From Dysidea avara (taxonomy: Eukaryota > Porifera > Demospongiae > Dictyoceratida > Dysideidae), in NCBI RefSeq assembly GCF_963678975.1, contig NC_089274.1, positions 48,762,075 to 48,826,074 of the forward strand: DNA of 64,000 nt. Direction: 5' to 3'. This document shows positions 9,129 through 23,298 of the stretch, in pieces. Positions within the stretch are counted from its first letter, which is position 1. The number at the start of each line of letters is the position of its first letter. The translations under genes were made by a program, and so were the position numbers. Under the pieces are notes generated by a model. That model was not told the origin of the DNA, did no database searches, and was given only the letters and a program-made list of their open reading frames with translations.

Positions 9129-10387
9129 CAGGGGCGGATCCAGGACCGGAGGGGCACAGACAGGCCAAGTTGTAGGTGGTTAGGGAGAGTCAGATTCTGT
9201 TGTTAGTTGCTGCATTTTTGTGCAGCAAATAATACACCTCCTAGTAGTATCTCACTGTTGATTTTTACCATTTTGGCCTTTGTGAAGTCTTAAAAACTAT
9301 TTAAATAGCTCTGAATGTCTTAAGGTGGCGCTGATGTAATTATGTGAAGCCGTACAATGCCCATTTGTCACTTAAAATTAGCCCACGTGCTTAATTAGCT
9401 ATTTTAGGGTGGTGGAGAACTCCACTTGTGAACCATGTAGTCTACATTTAAAGGGTTCTTATGATAGTCTTTAATGTTGTAGCTTAGCATGCCAAGTTCT
9501 GTGAAATCACCCACTTTAATTTCGTGGCTATTAAACTCTGAACTTACGAGCCGATTTTAAAAATAACTCACCTCAGAAACAACCTAGCGCTAAGCCGCCT
9601 TGGCTCTTATGGTTTCTCACCTTGTAGAACAACTCTATGGAATCCTTTTTAACGATAACAACGTGGAAACTGGTTAAAATGCAAACCCACATTTTTCAAC
9701 AAGTGCTATCACGCCCGTCAACAGCGAATCGCGAAAAATCTTTCCATAGCCCTGTAAAGAAACACTTCACCAGTGCCTCTGCCAAATTTTGAGAGTCTAT
9801 GGTAAGTAAATAAGGAGTTATTTCACTAATTGTGAGACAGTTAACTGGACAGGGTGCGCTCCGTAAAGCAGTAATCATGCGATGACAGCTGGTGTTGTTC
9901 GCTATGAAGTTACCAGAGTTTTGACAAGGTGACGAAGTTAGTATGTGAATATCATTACTTGTATCAGCAATAGTAGCCTGACAGTCTGATAGAGCTGGTT
10001 CTTTCAATATTTCGAAGCGCTTCGCTTTGTTGTGTTAGTTTTCCGTGTTTTTTTGTGCATGACCACAAACGTGATGTCCCATTAACCTTGTAAGGCTTCA
10101 TTTGATTACTTCAGTGCCACCTTAAACAACAGCAACACAATAATTATTTTTAGAGGTGCTTAGTACGCACGAAGGTGCAGGGTGACAATTTCATAGCTAG
10201 TTTTAGTTTGGTTCGCTTTGGTTTCAGGTGAATTTGTAATAAATGTGCATATTTTCATGAGTTATATAAGCTGATCTTGGCCTGACATAAAGTTGTAATA
10301 GTATGAGAAGTAGCTATGGCTCCTCCACAAGGTCACTGGGGGGGGGGGGGCATTTGCCCCAAATGCCGCATCCTGGATCCGCCATTG
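9129..10387 (+). mobile_element. 1.26-kb non-autonomous element with GGGGCGGATCC termini
   Basis: Starts CAGGGGCGGATCCAGGA and ends TCCTGGATCCGCCATTG. Exact 5-bp duplication TAACG on both sides. Internal sequence at about 9350-10030 is a dispersed repeat also found at 31140-31620. A 103-codon ORF on the - strand (9696-10007) contains LSDCQATIADTSN, and the related copy at 31.5 kb reads LSDCPATVDTSN, so this part may derive from a coding sequence; product unknown. Confidence 0.7.
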
Positions 10388-10480
10388 TAACGATATGCTA
10401 CATTATCCTAAAATTTCAAAACATTTACTTGCCATGTATTAGGAGTTTGATCTTTCACTGAAACCTTGTAAGTGTTGGTA

Positions 10481-10590
10481 TTACGAGTCATATGGGGGTA
10501 TTATGAGTCATATGTGGGTATTATGAGTCATATGGGGGTATTATGAGTCATATGTGGGTATTATGAGTCATATGGGGTATTATGAGTCAC
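10481..10590 (+). repeat. 20-bp minisatellite
   Basis: Five to six units of TTATGAGTCATATGTGGGTA with G/T variants. Units abut without spacers, so not a CRISPR array. Confidence 0.9.
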
Positions 10591-11697
10591 TGCGTTCATA
10601 AGGTCATCATTTCATGTCGAATTATGGTAAATGTTATGGAAACATTTGCAGCAACTCTAAAGATTGTCAAAACACCTTAGTTAACTTAGTACGTAGACTT
10701 CATGTCTTTTTCCTGCTTACCACATGGTAAGGGGTACAGATAGCTATTCTGGAATGGTATTTCTATAGGGACATAGTTTAAAGTCCTGTGTAACCTCTTA
10801 ATTGGATCTGTGTTAGCTTTCAATCTGCATGATTCAACCTATTAAATTCATTTTAAGCTATGTGACCCACAATACCCCTGACCCATAATTCCAGCATGTA
10901 CTGTCTATAGAGGTTATCCATTTGACGTCATGCTAAATATTTTGTGTGTATAAATACAGGTTATCTTTGTGAATGCATAAAGCAAGAGTGAGTTACAAGC
11001 CGAAGAATGCTAGTGAAAATAAGAAAGCTGTGGTGCATTTGTTATGTTTTATTCGTTGCTTAGTAATATTGCGTCACAGCTGGAAGAAACAGGGCCATTA
11101 AACTCCAGCTGCTCGCTGACTTGCTGAATTAACCCGGTTCCCTTTATTCCCGCTCTTCAATTGGCTATTTCTATAAGCAACTCACTTGGTGTAGCGATTC
11201 CCCCAAGTCTTTTTTCAATTGTGCAAAATTGCCCAAAAAAAGTTTATTTTCTCACATGGGTCCCATTGATTTTTACCTCAAAAACATGGTGTCTAGTAAT
11301 CATTACTAACCTAAAATAACGCAGCTTGATATTAACAGATAACCTCTATTCGCAAACTGCCTGCATTATTTCCTGAATCAGAGTGTTAGCCTACGACTTC
11401 CTGCGGTTGGCCTGCGACCGTAGCTGAGATCTGCCACTTAATGGATAACCACTAGGGACCTGTGAGAAGGCTACCCAGTGGTGACTTGATCCCCAGCAAC
11501 ATGCAGTCTAGGCATGCGCCAAAGGAGTCACAACAACCGGGATCTGTGATCTTCTCTGCATATTCAACCTATACTTAAACATCGACTTCTCGCCAGCAAT
11601 GGTTTTATCTGTAAACGCTATAGATGGATTAACAGTTCACTACACGTCGGTATTTTTCTGTATTTTATAAGTTTAGCACTGGCAACAAAGGTGTGCC
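10591..11697. other. Intergenic stretch, nothing recognised
   Basis: No coding-like ORF. GGTTATCC/GGATAACC words near 10910 and 11450 could mark a decayed MITE but are too short to call. Confidence 0.35.
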
Positions 11698-11700
11698 TTA

Positions 11701-11951
11701 GGCCACTCCAAGAAAATTCATTGTTTCCCATTTCCCGCCTGCATGCAAATTCTCTTCCTGCATGGTCATTCGTTATTGCTGTCAACTAAACATTTTATTC
11801 ATTATTTATCCTGTGATTGCATAGCAGTAACTAGTTTAGCATTCAGAAAGTCATAAAAATAGTTATAATGAATAATAGATATTGAACCGCCCGCCCGCAT
11901 GTATTTTTAAGGTCAATGAAATGGGAAACAAGGAATTTTCTTGGAGTGGCC
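11701..11951 (+). mobile_element. PIF/Harbinger-type MITE (251 bp)
   Basis: Ends GGCCACTCCAAGAAAATTCA and its inverse, flanked by TTA on both sides. TTA target sites and GG..CC ends are the PIF/Harbinger pattern. Same family as 48221-48566; shares the GGCCACTCCAA end with 63437-63828. Confidence 0.8.
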
Positions 11952-11991
11952 TTAATTTGTTACAATATGGCACGTTACAGGTGTTTTAGCC

Positions 11992-12267
11992 AAGGGGGTG
12001 TCATGTAGATACGCACTGTAGGTAGATCTACAACCATGGGTCTGAAGTAAAATACAGGTCAAAGTCTTGACCCGCGACTAAATGCCTTTTTTTAAATCTT
12101 TGACTGGTGACTTAGTGGTAATATTTCAGTACTTTTTGATTTGGGTGGGAAATTTTTACCCTTGACTGTTGACTTGGCATGAATTTTATGTCCTTGACCT
12201 TTGACTTAGACTTTGACTGTGGTCGCAGATCTACCTACTGTAAGTGCTTGTGTGTCACCCCCTTGTT
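11992..12267 (+). mobile_element. CAAGGGGGTG-ended MITE
   Basis: About 50-bp imperfect inverted ends: CAAGGGGGTGTCATGTAGAT on the left and the inverse of CAAGGGGGTGACACACAAGC on the right, with CTGTAGGTAGATCT/CAGTAGGTAGATCT inside. TTTAGC flanks both ends. It interrupts the - strand coding fragment at 12264-12520. Confidence 0.7.
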
Positions 12268-12520
12268 TAGCAACACTCTACGAAGCATTGTATGCTCGTA
12301 GGCGTCATGCTTGGGCCAGCTTGGCTTCTTTGTGTTGAACATTGTCAGCATTTGCCTGCAGTGTTTGTTTTCATTAACAAATTGTGATGCCGGAAGAGCC
12401 AGAAAGATAGAATCTCTCCCAACTTTTACAGTGGCTGCGGCACAGATGTTGCGATACCAGCGAGGCATGTTCCCATATTGTTTATTAAAGTGCCCCCATC
12501 AAGTTCCCAGTAATACAGTA
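12264..12520 (-). pseudogene. Unidentified coding fragment, 3' end split by a MITE
   Basis: The - strand reading is protein-like (WGHFNKQYGNMPRWYRNIC ... VGRDSIFLALPASQF ... AYEHTMLRRVLL). It then runs into the MITE at 12267. Skipping the MITE and one TTTAGC copy brings a stop codon three codons later, so this looks like the C-terminus of a protein or transposon ORF. No family recognised; the 5' part is absent (upstream reading has a stop). Confidence 0.35.
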
Positions 12521-12718
12521 GGTGGTTTGCAGCTATATGGAAACCAGTCTTATCTGTTCTGCTAGTACACTTTGTGACGAGTGTGTTGCCATGTCAACAG
12601 AATGGTAAATAAACTAATAAACAACATTTATACTAATTAATCTGTCTATCCATCTGTTGTCTGTACAGTGACTGTCACCATGGTTCCTGGATACATTAAA
12701 TATAATGATGGCTTGTAG

Positions 12719-12920
12719 TATCTCCAAATAATTCTCTGTTTCCCATCCTGGACTCAAGCATATTTTCTTGTGGGTGGGCGGTCCATTTCCATTATCTTGC
12801 AGCTTTTCAAACCATTGTTTGCCCGGCACAATCATAAAAGCTGCATACAATAATGCTTAGCTTGTTCTTTTCTTTAATTAAGTTGCAAAAATAACAGAAA
12901 TGTGAAGTTTGTGCTTGGAG
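12719..12920 (+). mobile_element. Truncated Harbinger-type MITE
   Basis: Matches 63446-63650 (CTCTGTTTCCC, GGGCGGTCCATTTCCATTAT, ATGTGAAGTTT) but has lost its first bases and its right half. Confidence 0.6.
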
Positions 12921-12937
12921 TGCCAGTGCCCATCTAG

Positions 12938-15900
12938 CTAAAAGGCCTGGCCAGACAGCCATTGTAATGGTGCATGATCAGTGTGTATAGTAAACTGGCT
13001 GCCCAACAAGTAATGTCTAAATTGCTTGGTGGCGTAAACAATGGCAAGACACTCTTTCTGAAGAACGCTGTAATTTTGTTCAGACTTGGACAGTGTGCGG
13101 CTGGCATAAGCTATAACATGGTGGTCTTGCTCCAGCACTGCACCTAAACCAACATTGCATTGCTAGCATCAGTGTAGACAGCAAATGGACTAGCTGAAGT
13201 GTGGAACTGGGGATAAGTTAAAACAGGTGGTTGTATCAATTTCTGCTTGAGGGTCAAAAATGCTGTTTAACAAGCATGCATTTTTCTGTGTCACTGCATG
13301 CAAGGGAGCTGCTACCTTAGAAAAATCCTGAATGTAACGACGATAATATGATGAAAGGCCTAGAAATTGCCGCAGACCCTTAACATCTGTAGGAGCTGGC
13401 CAAGCTTGAACTGCCTGAACCTTAGTTGGATCTGTTGACATACTATTGGCTGAAAAAACATGCCCCAAATATGTTACACTAGTCATACCAATTCGGCACT
13501 TTCTACCACGCAAGGTAAGACCAGCATCATGTAGCCTCTGAAAAACTGTGGTCAGATAGATGTTCTTGATGTGCCTACTCAGTTGCAGAGTGAATAAGAA
13601 TATCATCCAGATAAATAGTGACATATGACAAACCTCGAAAGATAGTGTCCATTAAATGCTGAAAGGATCCTGGTGCTCCTGTTAACCCAAATGGCACCCT
13701 GCAAAACTGGAATAGCCCATTCCCGGACCAGGACAAAATGCTGTCTCTTCCTTATCTGCTGGGTTGACCTGAAGCTGCCAATATCCACTTTGTAGATCTA
13801 ATGTTGAAAAGATGGAAGAGCCAGCTAAACAGTCTTGAACCTCGTCTGGTAATGGGAGGGGATAAACATTACAGGAAGTGCATTTATTGAGCTCCCTATA
13901 GTCCACGCAGAGGCGGAGTTCTCCTGACTTCTTTTTGACTAAGACTGTAGGGGCCATCCATGGACTGCTGCTTTCTTTGATAATGTGATTATCCAACATT
14001 TGCTGCAGCTGGGCTTCAATCTCAGCTCTATAATGTGCAGGAATGCATCTGGGAGGAGCTTTCACAGGAGTGCCGCTGGTTGTAATGTAGTGGTATGTGC
14101 CATTAGCCTTGCCTGGCTTGGTGACAAAAGTTGCTTAAACTGTTGAACAACAGATTGCAAGCATGGTCTACTGCTCTCAGGCATGTTGTAAGCTGTCGTA
14201 CTGGCAAAACATGGTATTGCACACTCATTAATGACATCAATACCTGGTTCTTTCACAATGCTGGCTGCACATAGCTTGATCTTAGCCTTTGTGATATCTA
14301 CCCATATGGGGTGCAGTTCCTCTGGCATAGTTGGTGTTGTTTCAGCTGGTTCAGTATCATCTCTAAATGGCTGTATCATGACTGGGCTGAAAGCAAAATT
14401 AAGTACAAGATTATGTAGCTGTAAGAAATCTAAACCCAAGATTACTGGGGCAACTAACCTGTCTACAACAATGAAGTTATAATTGTAATTGTAAATTTTG
14501 GATAGAGGCATAGCCTATCATACGCACATTAAAGTAGCTATACCCATTAAAAATCATAAATTATATTACTATAGTGTCTGTCCAGCAGATTTTTAAATTG
14601 ATTAGGGGAGTTGGAGTCAATCACTGATTGGGGTAAAGAATTCCAATCATTAATCACTCTAACTGAAAAGAAGGATGATCTTGATAAGCAATTTGTATGT
14701 GGCTTGAATAATTTCATGTTGTGTCCTCTTGTTGTGATTGTGGAGAATGACAATAAGTTCTCTGTATTTATGTTATAGAAATTGTTGATCATTTGGTACA
14801 AAAGTAGTAGATCTCCTCTAAGCCTTCGGTACTGTATAAAGATGGTAAATGTAGATAGTGTAATTGATCAACAAATCACGACAGGTGGTAATCATTCTAG
14901 TGGCTCTTCGTTGTATAGCTTCTATCTTATGTTTATCCATGATGTAATATGGCCCCCAAATTGCATTATTATACTCAAGCAGTGGGTGCACTAGGGATTT
15001 GTATAGTTCAAGCATAATATCTGAGTCTTTACATTCAAATACTTTAGAAATGAGACCTAAAATACAGTTAGCATTATTTGCAGTAAAATCTGTGTGAGTG
15101 TGGAACTTAAGTTTAGAGTCCATGCAAATTCCCAGATCACGTATGTCCTCAAAAAGTTCAAACATAACAACATGTGAATCATCAATATGTAAGATTTTAC
15201 ACTTAGTGACATTAAAAGACAAAAGCCATGTTTCAGACCACTGTTCAAGAACATCTATATCGTTTTGTAACTGCAAACAGTCCTCAGGAGAGTGAATAAT
15301 CCGATAAAGCTTAATGTCATCGGCAAACATTAAAAAGGAACTGGAAACTAGGGATGGAAATTCGTTCACATACAGGGTTATGAATTACTTGTAGTTGGTT
15401 AATTTTGACTGGAAGCCTTACACAACAACTAATTGGCAGTGGACTGGTGATGATTTCATTTCTCATTATTAATGACACAGCTGATCCTGAATCTAGCATC
15501 ATTTCCACCTGTCTACCAGCTAGTTCACCTGTGATGATGGCTGCACATGTTCTAACTGCAGCTACTGTAATAGTCTGATCTGGGCCTATGGCTGCCTGGG
15601 GCGTCCATGGCCTGACTTGGGCACCCCGTTGTCATTTAACTGCATCTGACAATATTGTTCCACATGACCCCACTGGCCGCACACAAATAATGACACTGTT
15701 CATATTCATCTTGGAATCGCTGTTGGCAGTTACACTGGAAGTGTCCTAGCTGGTTACAACAGAAACATTGTCTTGCAGCAAACGATTGTGGTTGTCGCGA
15801 ACGGCGTTTGGTTAGTGTTGCAACTTGTAGCGTTAGTTCTTCAACTCGCTCAGCGAGCTGCTGAAATTCTTGGTTACTGGCTGCTAGAACAATTGCAGAG

Positions 15901-16417
15901 CACGACCCTTTAGCAGGTTCCTGTAGTTCAGCGTCGATGACCATCAACAATCGAGCTCGTTCCAGAGCCTTAGTAATATCAGCTGTTGCATGGAGTTGTT
16001 TACCACTGAAACTAGTGGGCCAGCCAAAAAGTACTGCAACAGGAGTTGGTTTCTAGAGGTTCCATCAATGTTTGGCATAGCGTGAAGTAGCATTTGTTTC
16101 AAGTCCTGTAGGAACATCGACAATGCCTCTCCTGGCCATAATTTTCGTTTGTGGAATGCTTCTAAAGATGAGAATTCCAGCAGCAAAAGTTTTTTCTTGA
16201 GTTCTTTCTTAGTCACTGTGTGATCTGCTTGTTGTTCCTCTGTCAATTCAGTTCATGCTGCTAAAGCTTCTCCTTCTAGTAGCGTAGGAAGTTCTAATGC
16301 CTTCTTGCCAGCGTCCCAGCCATTTGCTTTGCTACAAATGTCAAAACATAATAACCACTCTGTTATATCGCCAGATTGGAAAGGCCTCGGTACACTTATA
16401 TGCTTCGATTCAACCAT
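12938..16417 (-). mobile_element. Ty3/gypsy LTR retrotransposon 1, decayed coding region
   Basis: Read on the - strand from 16417: gag start (MVESKHISVPRPFQSG) with an in-frame stop, gag remainder 16246-15944, a zinc knuckle CFCCNQLGHFQCNC (15950-15636), protease start LDSGSAVSLI (about 15490), then a LINE insertion (14484-15375), protease end ILGLDF (about 14440), RT with LRLCVDYRELN and FSTLDLQSGYWQ (14065-13682), RT end and connection with YLGHVF and FLGLSSYYRRYI (13624-13190), and RNase H with [14 protein letters not shown] HTDHAPLQW (13138-12938). Several stops and frame breaks. Integrase and one end are missing: truncated and dead. Confidence 0.9.
14484..15375 (-). mobile_element. LINE 3' fragment nested in gypsy 1 protease
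   Basis: RT C-terminal part on the - strand: MFADDIKLY, WLLSFNVTKCKILHIDD, LYKSLVHPLLEYNNAIWGP, RRATRMITTCRD, VINDWNSLPQSV. It is the same family as LINE A at 27.4-30.3 kb, almost base for base. The 3' tail on this strand is a TTACAA repeat (three units), against two in LINE A. The gypsy protease reading resumes directly after it, so the LINE inserted into an already present gypsy. Confidence 0.9.
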
Positions 16418-16430
16418 CCTCTGCTACCAC

Positions 16431-16700
16431 TGTAATGCACCTTGTAGGTAAGCTGACATGACGTGCAACAATACTAGACCACAGCAGCAATGTAATATAT
16501 CATACAACCACACAGAAACACAACTGGCTATCAAGTACAGAATAGTTACTTATATATCTTACACTCACGTGACCTATTACAATGGCATAATATGTGTGCA
16601 TGTACAAGTTAACAAGTTCCATCTATTACACAGTCAAGAAAACCGGTGCACCATACCATTGTATATTGACAGGAAGGAAATAAAACATGGTTTTCTCACA
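16431..16700 (-). repeat. Candidate 5' LTR of gypsy 1
   Basis: Runs TGTGAG..ATTACA on the - strand, directly before GTGGTAGCAGAGG (primer-binding-site position) and the gag start. No second LTR is available to confirm the borders. Confidence 0.35.
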
Positions 16701-16984
16701 TGAATAGCTCCTTGGCCCCTTGTCCAAAGCGCACCATTTTTGCATTATAGCTGTTGGGCAAGCAACACAGCAAATTTGCGCTAGCCATTTGCGAGATATG
16801 GGCATTCAAAATTTTGTTACTTTTGTCATATTTCCCTCTCTTTTTTAAGGTTTAAGACCCTTATGGGGTCTTAGATTTCTTTTCACACGCTATAAAACAC
16901 AAATATGTAGCTCAGTTGTGTTGAACTTTGGTCTAACTAAGACAGTGTGTAAAGGGTAAATTTCATGTCTTAGTTTGCTATTAG

Positions 16985-18735
<1,751 letters not shown>

Positions 18736-19177
18736 GTTTATTCTCAAACTTTTACAGGGTAAAACAGATATTGGAATAACTTGAAATTTGGTGTACATAG
18801 GCTGATCATCATAGCGTGCTTTTGAAAAACAATGAAGTTGTGTACTCTAGTGTTCCACCAATACAGAAAAGTACCTACCGAAAATTGTGATTGTGGTTTT
18901 TAGTTGGTAAAATTCTAGGGTCTATAGCTAGATCAGGAAAATTTTGGTGCAATATAATTTCGTCACTGGCATAATCGACAAAAAAATTTTGACGGAAATA
19001 ACTATACATTAATATTTGTATGTGCAAATTATTCGTATAGTTAAAAATAATTCGTCATTTTAATTTTCGTTGATACAACCAGCGACAAAAAATTTTGACA
19101 ATGGATTTTTTTGATTTACGGTAATATAGAACGTTGGTACTCTACTGTGAAGCAGCTCTACTATAAGCCAGTTATCA

Positions 19178-19620
<443 letters not shown>

Positions 19621-19878
19621 GAAAACTGGCTACAGCTACAGCCCTAATTCTTTCACAGAAAAGTTTCTTTCGTATATTGATAAACATACAATGAGTGTGC
19701 TATTGTATTACCTTTCATCCTTCTTTACCATGGCCATCAGTCAAGGTTCTCTCCTGATAGTGTTAATAGACTACAGTAGGGCTTCCATCTATGGCTGCAT
19801 CAAACTATTTGAATACATGTGGCGTTGCACCAAACTATTTGAACACACGTGGCTCAGTGGTTTTGAAGTTGGCAGTTG

Positions 19879-20150
19879 ATACTGTATAATAAAAAACTTT
19901 GGCAAAAACCCACTATTGCAAAATTGGCAAAAAAAACTTTGGCGAACAGCGCTTCACCTGAATTTTTTTATAATCTATGATAGAGTGTAGCTATACCACA
20001 TACTGTATACACGCAAGTAAACAACTCGCCAATTAAGGGGCATGGCAGCCATTTTGTTTGCGAGTCTTTATCCCTCACAGTAAGGGATGATGACTCGCAA
20101 TGGAAATGGCTTCCACACTCCTTAATTGACAAGTCTTAATCGCTTGCACA
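19879..20150 (+). repeat. TACTGTATA..ACTTTGGC repeat end and a 50-bp palindrome
   Basis: TACTGTATAATAAAAAACTT plus TGGC matches the terminus of the element at 26780-27382. Around 20087 there is an imperfect palindrome (GCGAGTCTTTATCCCT and inverse; AATTAAGG/CCTTAATT). Confidence 0.45.
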
Positions 20151-20446
20151 TAGCGATGTTGCATTCGAGTGGTAGCTAGTTATCGTACAAATGGCAAAAT
20201 TGCTTGTGTTTCTAAACGCCAAGCTAAATGCATTTCACACTATGTTTAGTTACGTGAATACAACTTACTACAGTTTAGAAATTTATATAGTACGTGGTGC
20301 ACATGTGTTATGATAGTTGATTGCTTGCATAATATACAGCTAGAGCTGTGATTAACTCTATAATAATATTGTGACTGGTTTCCAGGGTATTTAGTAGTCA
20401 TGAGCTTGCAAAAAAAAGTTCACAAAGAAGTATAAGAAAAATTAGG

Positions 20447-20690
20447 AATTTTAAAATAGAGTAGGGACAATGTATAGTACTGCAATAAAAAGTACTGAAA
20501 CAAGCTGGATCAGAGTAGCTAGTACGTAATGTGATAGAACAATAAACTAAAAGCACAGTAGGGATATTTACTTCTTATTGTTTTATTTGGACATTACGTA
20601 CTACTCCGATCCAGCTTGTGTCGGTACTTTTTATTGCAGCATTATACACTGTCCCTACTCTGATTTTTAAATTCCTAATTTTTTCTCATA
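20447..20690 (+). repeat. Palindromic GTAGGGAC repeat
   Basis: Arms of about 110 bp: AGAGTAGGGACAATGTATAG, AAAAAGTACTGAAACAAGCT, GCACAGTAGGGATATTTACT, then the inverse. Same unit as the centre of the large palindrome at 33479-33770 and the half copy at 32468-32593. Confidence 0.75.
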
Positions 20691-21377
20691 CTTGTCTAAT
20701 TTGCTGTATGTTACTGTTGTTTTTCACGAGGGGTAAGTAACGAGCCAAATCGTCTACGAAATTTCAAAGATGACTGCACATATTTCATCTTTCAGAAATA
20801 TTACTGACCATATTTCATCTTTCAAGACTAATTTCGGTTAAAATATCTCCGTAAAATTCAGTAATTTTAAAATTAGTAAATCCGTAAATTTCAGACTCCG
20901 TAAAATTCTGTAATTTTTTGTTACATCTTTTCGATCGTCAAATTTCATCTTTCAAACTGCACAAATTTAAGGCAATATTTCATTTTTCAGAAATAATTTC
21001 AGAGGTGATCTATGAAATTTCAGGTTGTTACCAACCCCTCGGTTTTTCATTTAATTTGACTATTGGCGTGCACCATATGAAACTTTGTGCCTTGAAATTC
21101 TATGTCTAAATAAAAACAGCATCCTGGAGAATCACCACCAGCTAAAGAAAGAAAAACAGTAACTACAACATGTGTATCTTAATTGTAGTATGCATAGCCA
21201 CCGTACTCATCACTTCAAAGTTCTATCAGCCAGATTACAAACATACAAACTGTCGTGTGGAATGGTTTACCAACAGACATTGTTTTATCACCTGACATTG
21301 AAATTTTCCAAGACAGACTAAATCATCATTATTTTGCATTTACTACATAAAAGAGGTCAACTGTAATTATTATTGTA
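20691..21377. other. Intergenic stretch with short tandem words
   Basis: TTTCATCTTTCA(GA)A and TCCGTAAATTTC words recur several times between 20760 and 21010. No gene seen. Confidence 0.4.
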
Positions 21378-21608
21378 ATATGTACTAGGGGTGCAACAAT
21401 ATATATTGTAATATGTACTAGGGGTGCAACAATATATATTGTAATATGTACTAGGGGTGCAACAATATATATTGCAATATGTACTAGGGGTGCAACAATA
21501 TATATTGTAATATGTACTAGGGGTGCAACAATATATATTGCAATATGTACTAGGGGTGCAACAATATATATTGCAATATGTACTAGGGGTGCAACAATAT
21601 ATATTGCA
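21378..21608 (+). repeat. 33-bp tandem array made from a hAT end and its target site
   Basis: Seven units of ATATGTAC + TAGGGGTGCAACAATATATA + TTGYA. The first eight bases equal the target-site duplication of the enclosing element and the rest equals its left terminus. Confidence 0.9.
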
Positions 21609-23163
21609 ATATTTTCTATCACAATACAATGCAATATGTGTGATGAAACATATTGATATATTGCGTATTGCAATATGTACCACTCTGCGTGGGCAGTTCA
21701 AAGGCACCGCCAGTGCCATAATTTGTATATTGCACTGCTGCAGACCGCAGCGAGTGCATTATAACTTATAACGCACTGGTTGCGGTTTTGTAGACCACAA
21801 CGAGTGCATTATAAGTTATAATGCACCGACCGCAGTGCAATATACAGATATTGCACTGGCTGCGGTTTTGTGCAGCATAGCACAAGTGCCGGTGGCGAAG
21901 ACCACTACGACACCTCACCGAATAGGTGGAAAGACACTTCACAGATCACTCGAATTCTTTTATAGCCTGACATGTAAAGGTCGATTGTGGGCCATAACGT
22001 CACCAATACGTATAATGTTTACAAGCAGCCAATGGCAATCGAAAAAGCCAACGCGGGTGGCCACAACTCTAGTCTACATATATATATAAACGTACTTATA
22101 CACCTTACTAGTCTGGTGCCATCTTAGCCCAGATTAAACTGTAGTCCACTTCGACAATGACTCAATAAAACAAATATATTCTAAATAATACTAACCTTTA
22201 TACGTTCGATTGTGGTAACCAGTTTTGTCATGCCACCAGATTAGAGTTTAGCCAGTGTAAATAGTAAGAATTAGACTAGTATCGTTTAGTAGTTAGGTTT
22301 TGTTTACTTAAACCGTCTATTTAGCTGCTTTTTTTCGCTTGAGAGAATCACTATGGTGATTAGTCTGGTGCTTAGTCTATATGGCACGCTGGCATGCTGA
22401 GCACTACATGATGAGAGTCGAACAGCGAATGCAGGTTAGTGATATAACCCATAGCGTACTAGTTTTCAATATCTCAGGTGGCTGCAGTACTGCAGGGGAA
22501 CGTCATCGCAACATCAGGCTTGGTTACCCACAATCGATGTTAGAAACCTGGCCTTTATAAGTGTTACAGCTGTCTTGTGAGACTCTCCCCACCTATTAGG
22601 TGAATGGTACATAACAGTTATACAACGTGCACTCGTGCTCTGCCTGTATAAACGCACTTGCCTTCGGGCCTGACGGCCCTCAGGCTCGTGCGTTTATATC
22701 AGGCAGAGCACTCGTGGCCGTTGTATAACTATATAATATTGCTGTGTTACAATATATTGCATAATTTACAATATATTGCATAATATTGCAGGGTTGTAAT
22801 GGGCTGTGGCTTGTGGATAATTAGCCTATTCAGCTGTCACTCTCCTGGAGGGCGGGAATCAAAGCCACCAGAATGTAATTGTTGATGTTTTAGAAGCCAC
22901 ATATCCTAACAAACAGTACTGGTTGTAGTACTGCTTACCTGTACTGTAATTATTTAATAACTGTTGGCCATTATGAGCAGCTTTTGACTGGTGGGTGTAC
23001 ACCACATGACTAATGCTATTTGTTGTATCTTATGAAGCTTAAATCCATGAGTTATTTACACAAGTATAGCATTTTAACGTCACCAAAGGCCCTAATCCAA
23101 ATATTGCAATATTTTTTTAAGACAATACGCAATATGGTATTTACCCGTATTGTTGCATCCCTA
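21386..23163 (+). mobile_element. hAT-type non-autonomous element, 1.78 kb
   Basis: Left end TAGGGGTGCAACAATA, right end TATTGTTGCATCCCTA, with ATATGTAC (8 bp) on both sides (21378-21385, 23164-23171). An 8-bp duplication and TAGGGGTG ends are the hAT pattern. The inside has palindromes (21735-21880; 22617-22729) and no transposase. Confidence 0.8.
22617..22729. repeat. Inverted repeat with ~42-bp arms
   Basis: GTTATACAACGTGCACTCGT..GTATAAACGCAC and its near-perfect inverse around a GC-rich loop; lies inside the hAT element. Confidence 0.85.
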
Positions 23164-23298
23164 ATATGTACATGATACTTATGTTGAGTATTTGTACAGT
23201 ATTGATAAATAATAATAATGATGATCTAATGTCTAGCAGTAAATTTCACTGATACAGATACCGATAATTTCCTTACAATTTACACACCTCTCGAGTTA

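Noticed and set aside
10481..10590. Regular short repeats that might be a CRISPR array
   Set aside because: Units abut with no unique spacers and the genome is eukaryotic. The 33-bp, 75-bp and 31-bp arrays were rejected for the same reason.
14231..14482. Plus-strand ORFs across the gypsy and LINE regions
   Set aside because: Shadows of the minus-strand retroelement frames, as are those at 24580-24952 and 15098-15295.
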